This document shows positions 5,890 to 6,516 of a DNA stretch of 6,516 bases, piece by piece; within the stretch, counting starts at the first letter, position 1, and each line of letters begins with the position of its first letter. A model generated the notes under the pieces. The model had not been told where the DNA came from and searched no databases. It was given only the letters and a program-made list of their open reading frames with translations. The DNA lies in the NCBI GenBank assembly GCA_018664265.1, contig JABJOR010000459.1, positions 1-6,516 of the forward strand. The letters are read 5' to 3'. Source of the stretch: Rhodospirillales bacterium. Lineage in GTDB: Bacteria > Pseudomonadota > Alphaproteobacteria > Rhodospirillales > Casp-alpha2. The position numbers were made by a program, and so were the translations under genes.

Positions 5890-5973
5890 AGTGTTCTATC
5901 CAAGAGTTTATTGGAGGAAATTGATATCTGTGATCTTATGACATTGCTTGAAACGAATGCAAAGGGATAAACC
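5890..5973. other. Divergent metC / lyase-like intergenic region
   Basis: This 84-base gap must hold the start signals of two divergent genes. On the plus strand there is a strong GGAGG (5913-5917) that does not serve the annotated gene; it is followed by a 6-codon TTG frame. A 10-codon ATG frame runs from 5938 to 5970 and stops 3 bases before the lyase-like ATG. An AGGGA (5963-5967) gives that ATG its own ribosome site. I see no convincing -10/-35 pair and no riboswitch fold. Confidence 0.35.
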
Positions 5974-6516
5974 ATGCCAATTGTTCTCGACAATCGATCT
6001 GATTTTACTCTGGAAAATTTTCAGCGTGTTGCCTGGGAAGAACAATCAGTAGCAATCAGTGATCAGGCCTTCAGGCACATGACGGCAAGTCGGGGCTCTT
6101 TTATGCACTATATTGATGACCCTGAAGTTGTTGTTTATGGTGTAACCAGTGGCTACGGACAAAATGCTCATCTGCGTTTCACACCACAAGAACGAAAAGA
6201 AAATGCCAGCACCCCCCCTTATGCGCCCGGTGTTTCGTTTGGTAGTTTGGTTCCTAAACGCGTGTCGCGTGGCATTGTCTTTGCCCGGCTGACTAATTTT
6301 GTTTCTGGATACAGCGCTATTTCTCCCGATCTCGCGTTGAAAGTGGCTGACATGCTCAAAACCACAGCATCTATTCCCGATGTTCCCCTGCAAGGAAATG
6401 GTGGAGCAGGGGAGATACTTCCCCTGTCACATCTATTCACAGATTTAGCAGCGAGTTTTGACCTCCAGGAAAAAGACACGCTCTGCCTGATAAATGGATC
6501 GCCTTGCGCATCGGCA
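5974..6516 (+). CDS. Aromatic amino acid ammonia-lyase (HAL/PAL) family protein lacking the MIO triad (partial, 3' end missing)
   Basis: The first 181 residues are present and the gene runs off the right edge. The HAL/PAL family removes ammonia from His, Phe or Tyr using MIO, an electrophile formed by cyclisation of an Ala-Ser-Gly triplet. Family landmarks seen are VVYGVTSGYGQ (54-63, equivalent to YGxNTGFG with the catalytic Tyr, Y55), FARLTNFVSGYSAI (103-116, equivalent to the RxNSLxxGxSG helix), VPLQG then LPLSHL (137-141 and 149-154, flanking the MIO loop) and LINGSPCASA (172-181, equivalent to LxNGTxxxTA). Between them the usual GSVGASGDLAPLSH reads GNGGAGEILPLSH: one residue shorter, with no Ser. 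The stretch from this loop to the Asn-Gly motif is also about 25 residues shorter than in HAL. AGGGA lies 6 bases before the start. The substrate and the reaction, if any, are unknown; classical lyase activity is unlikely. Confidence 0.8.
   Translation, partial: MPIVLDNRSDFTLENFQRVAWEEQSVAISDQAFRHMTASRGSFMHYIDDPEVVVYGVTSGYGQNAHLRFTPQERKENASTPPYAPGVSFGSLVPKRVSRGIVFARLTNFVSGYSAISPDLALKVADMLKTTASIPDVPLQGNGGAGEILPLSHLFTDLAASFDLQEKDTLCLINGSPCASA

Noticed and set aside
6394..6414. Frameshift as the explanation for the missing MIO triad
   Set aside because: The same frame gives conserved family sequence immediately before (VPLQG) and after (LPLSHL) the loop. A single indel cannot explain the change; an in-frame difference is required.
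6046..6479. Minus-strand frames opposite the lyase-like gene
   Set aside because: The plus-strand frame is continuous for 181 codons with HAL-family landmarks and a good ribosome site, so the opposite frames are shadows.
1..6516. Mobile elements, CRISPR arrays, tRNA, rRNA and anti-phage systems
   Set aside because: No terminal repeats, transposase or integrase motifs, spaced direct repeats or RNA gene sequences were seen. All gene-sized frames are explained by metabolic, transport or signalling proteins.

Overview
The window reads as chromosomal DNA of a Gram-negative proteobacterium, most likely an alphaproteobacterium of moderate GC. The clues are a periplasmic binding-protein transporter with a signal peptide, a stand-alone HisI (enterobacteria carry a HisIE fusion), and alphaproteobacterial-looking ZnuCB and MetC sequences. 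This taxonomic call is an inference. I see no mobile element, CRISPR array, tRNA or rRNA. The window is densely coding, and no gene-free gap exceeds about 130 bases.

Layout. Positions 1-2025 (minus strand) hold a molybdate uptake operon, modA-modB-modC; modC runs off the left edge. At 2156-2521 (plus) a small PilZ-like protein is divergent from modA. It meets hisI (2524-2955, minus) tail to tail with only 2 bp between the stops. hisI is divergent from the zinc importer genes znuC-znuB (3071-4712, plus). Their shared intergenic region carries a strong AT-rich palindrome where predicted divergent promoters overlap, so it is a candidate Zur-type operator. znuB and metC (4699-5889, minus) are convergent and overlap by 14 bp, with a small hairpin over the two stop codons. 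At 5974-6516 (plus, cut by the right edge) lies the N-terminal 181 residues of a histidine/phenylalanine ammonia-lyase family protein.

How the genes relate. ModA captures molybdate in the periplasm, ModB forms the channel and ModC drives transport. ZnuB and ZnuC are the membrane and ATPase parts of a zinc importer; their binding protein ZnuA and the regulator Zur are not in this window. HisI is itself a zinc enzyme, which gives some logic to a regulatory region shared with znuCB. MetC makes homocysteine in methionine synthesis and has no evident link to its neighbours.

The most unusual item is the ammonia-lyase homologue. The family outline is present (the Tyr-Gly loop, the PLSH segment after the cofactor loop, and the Asn-Gly segment). 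However, the Ala-Ser-Gly triplet that cyclises into the MIO electrophile is replaced by a shortened Gly/Ala/Glu loop with no serine. It probably cannot work by the classical MIO mechanism.
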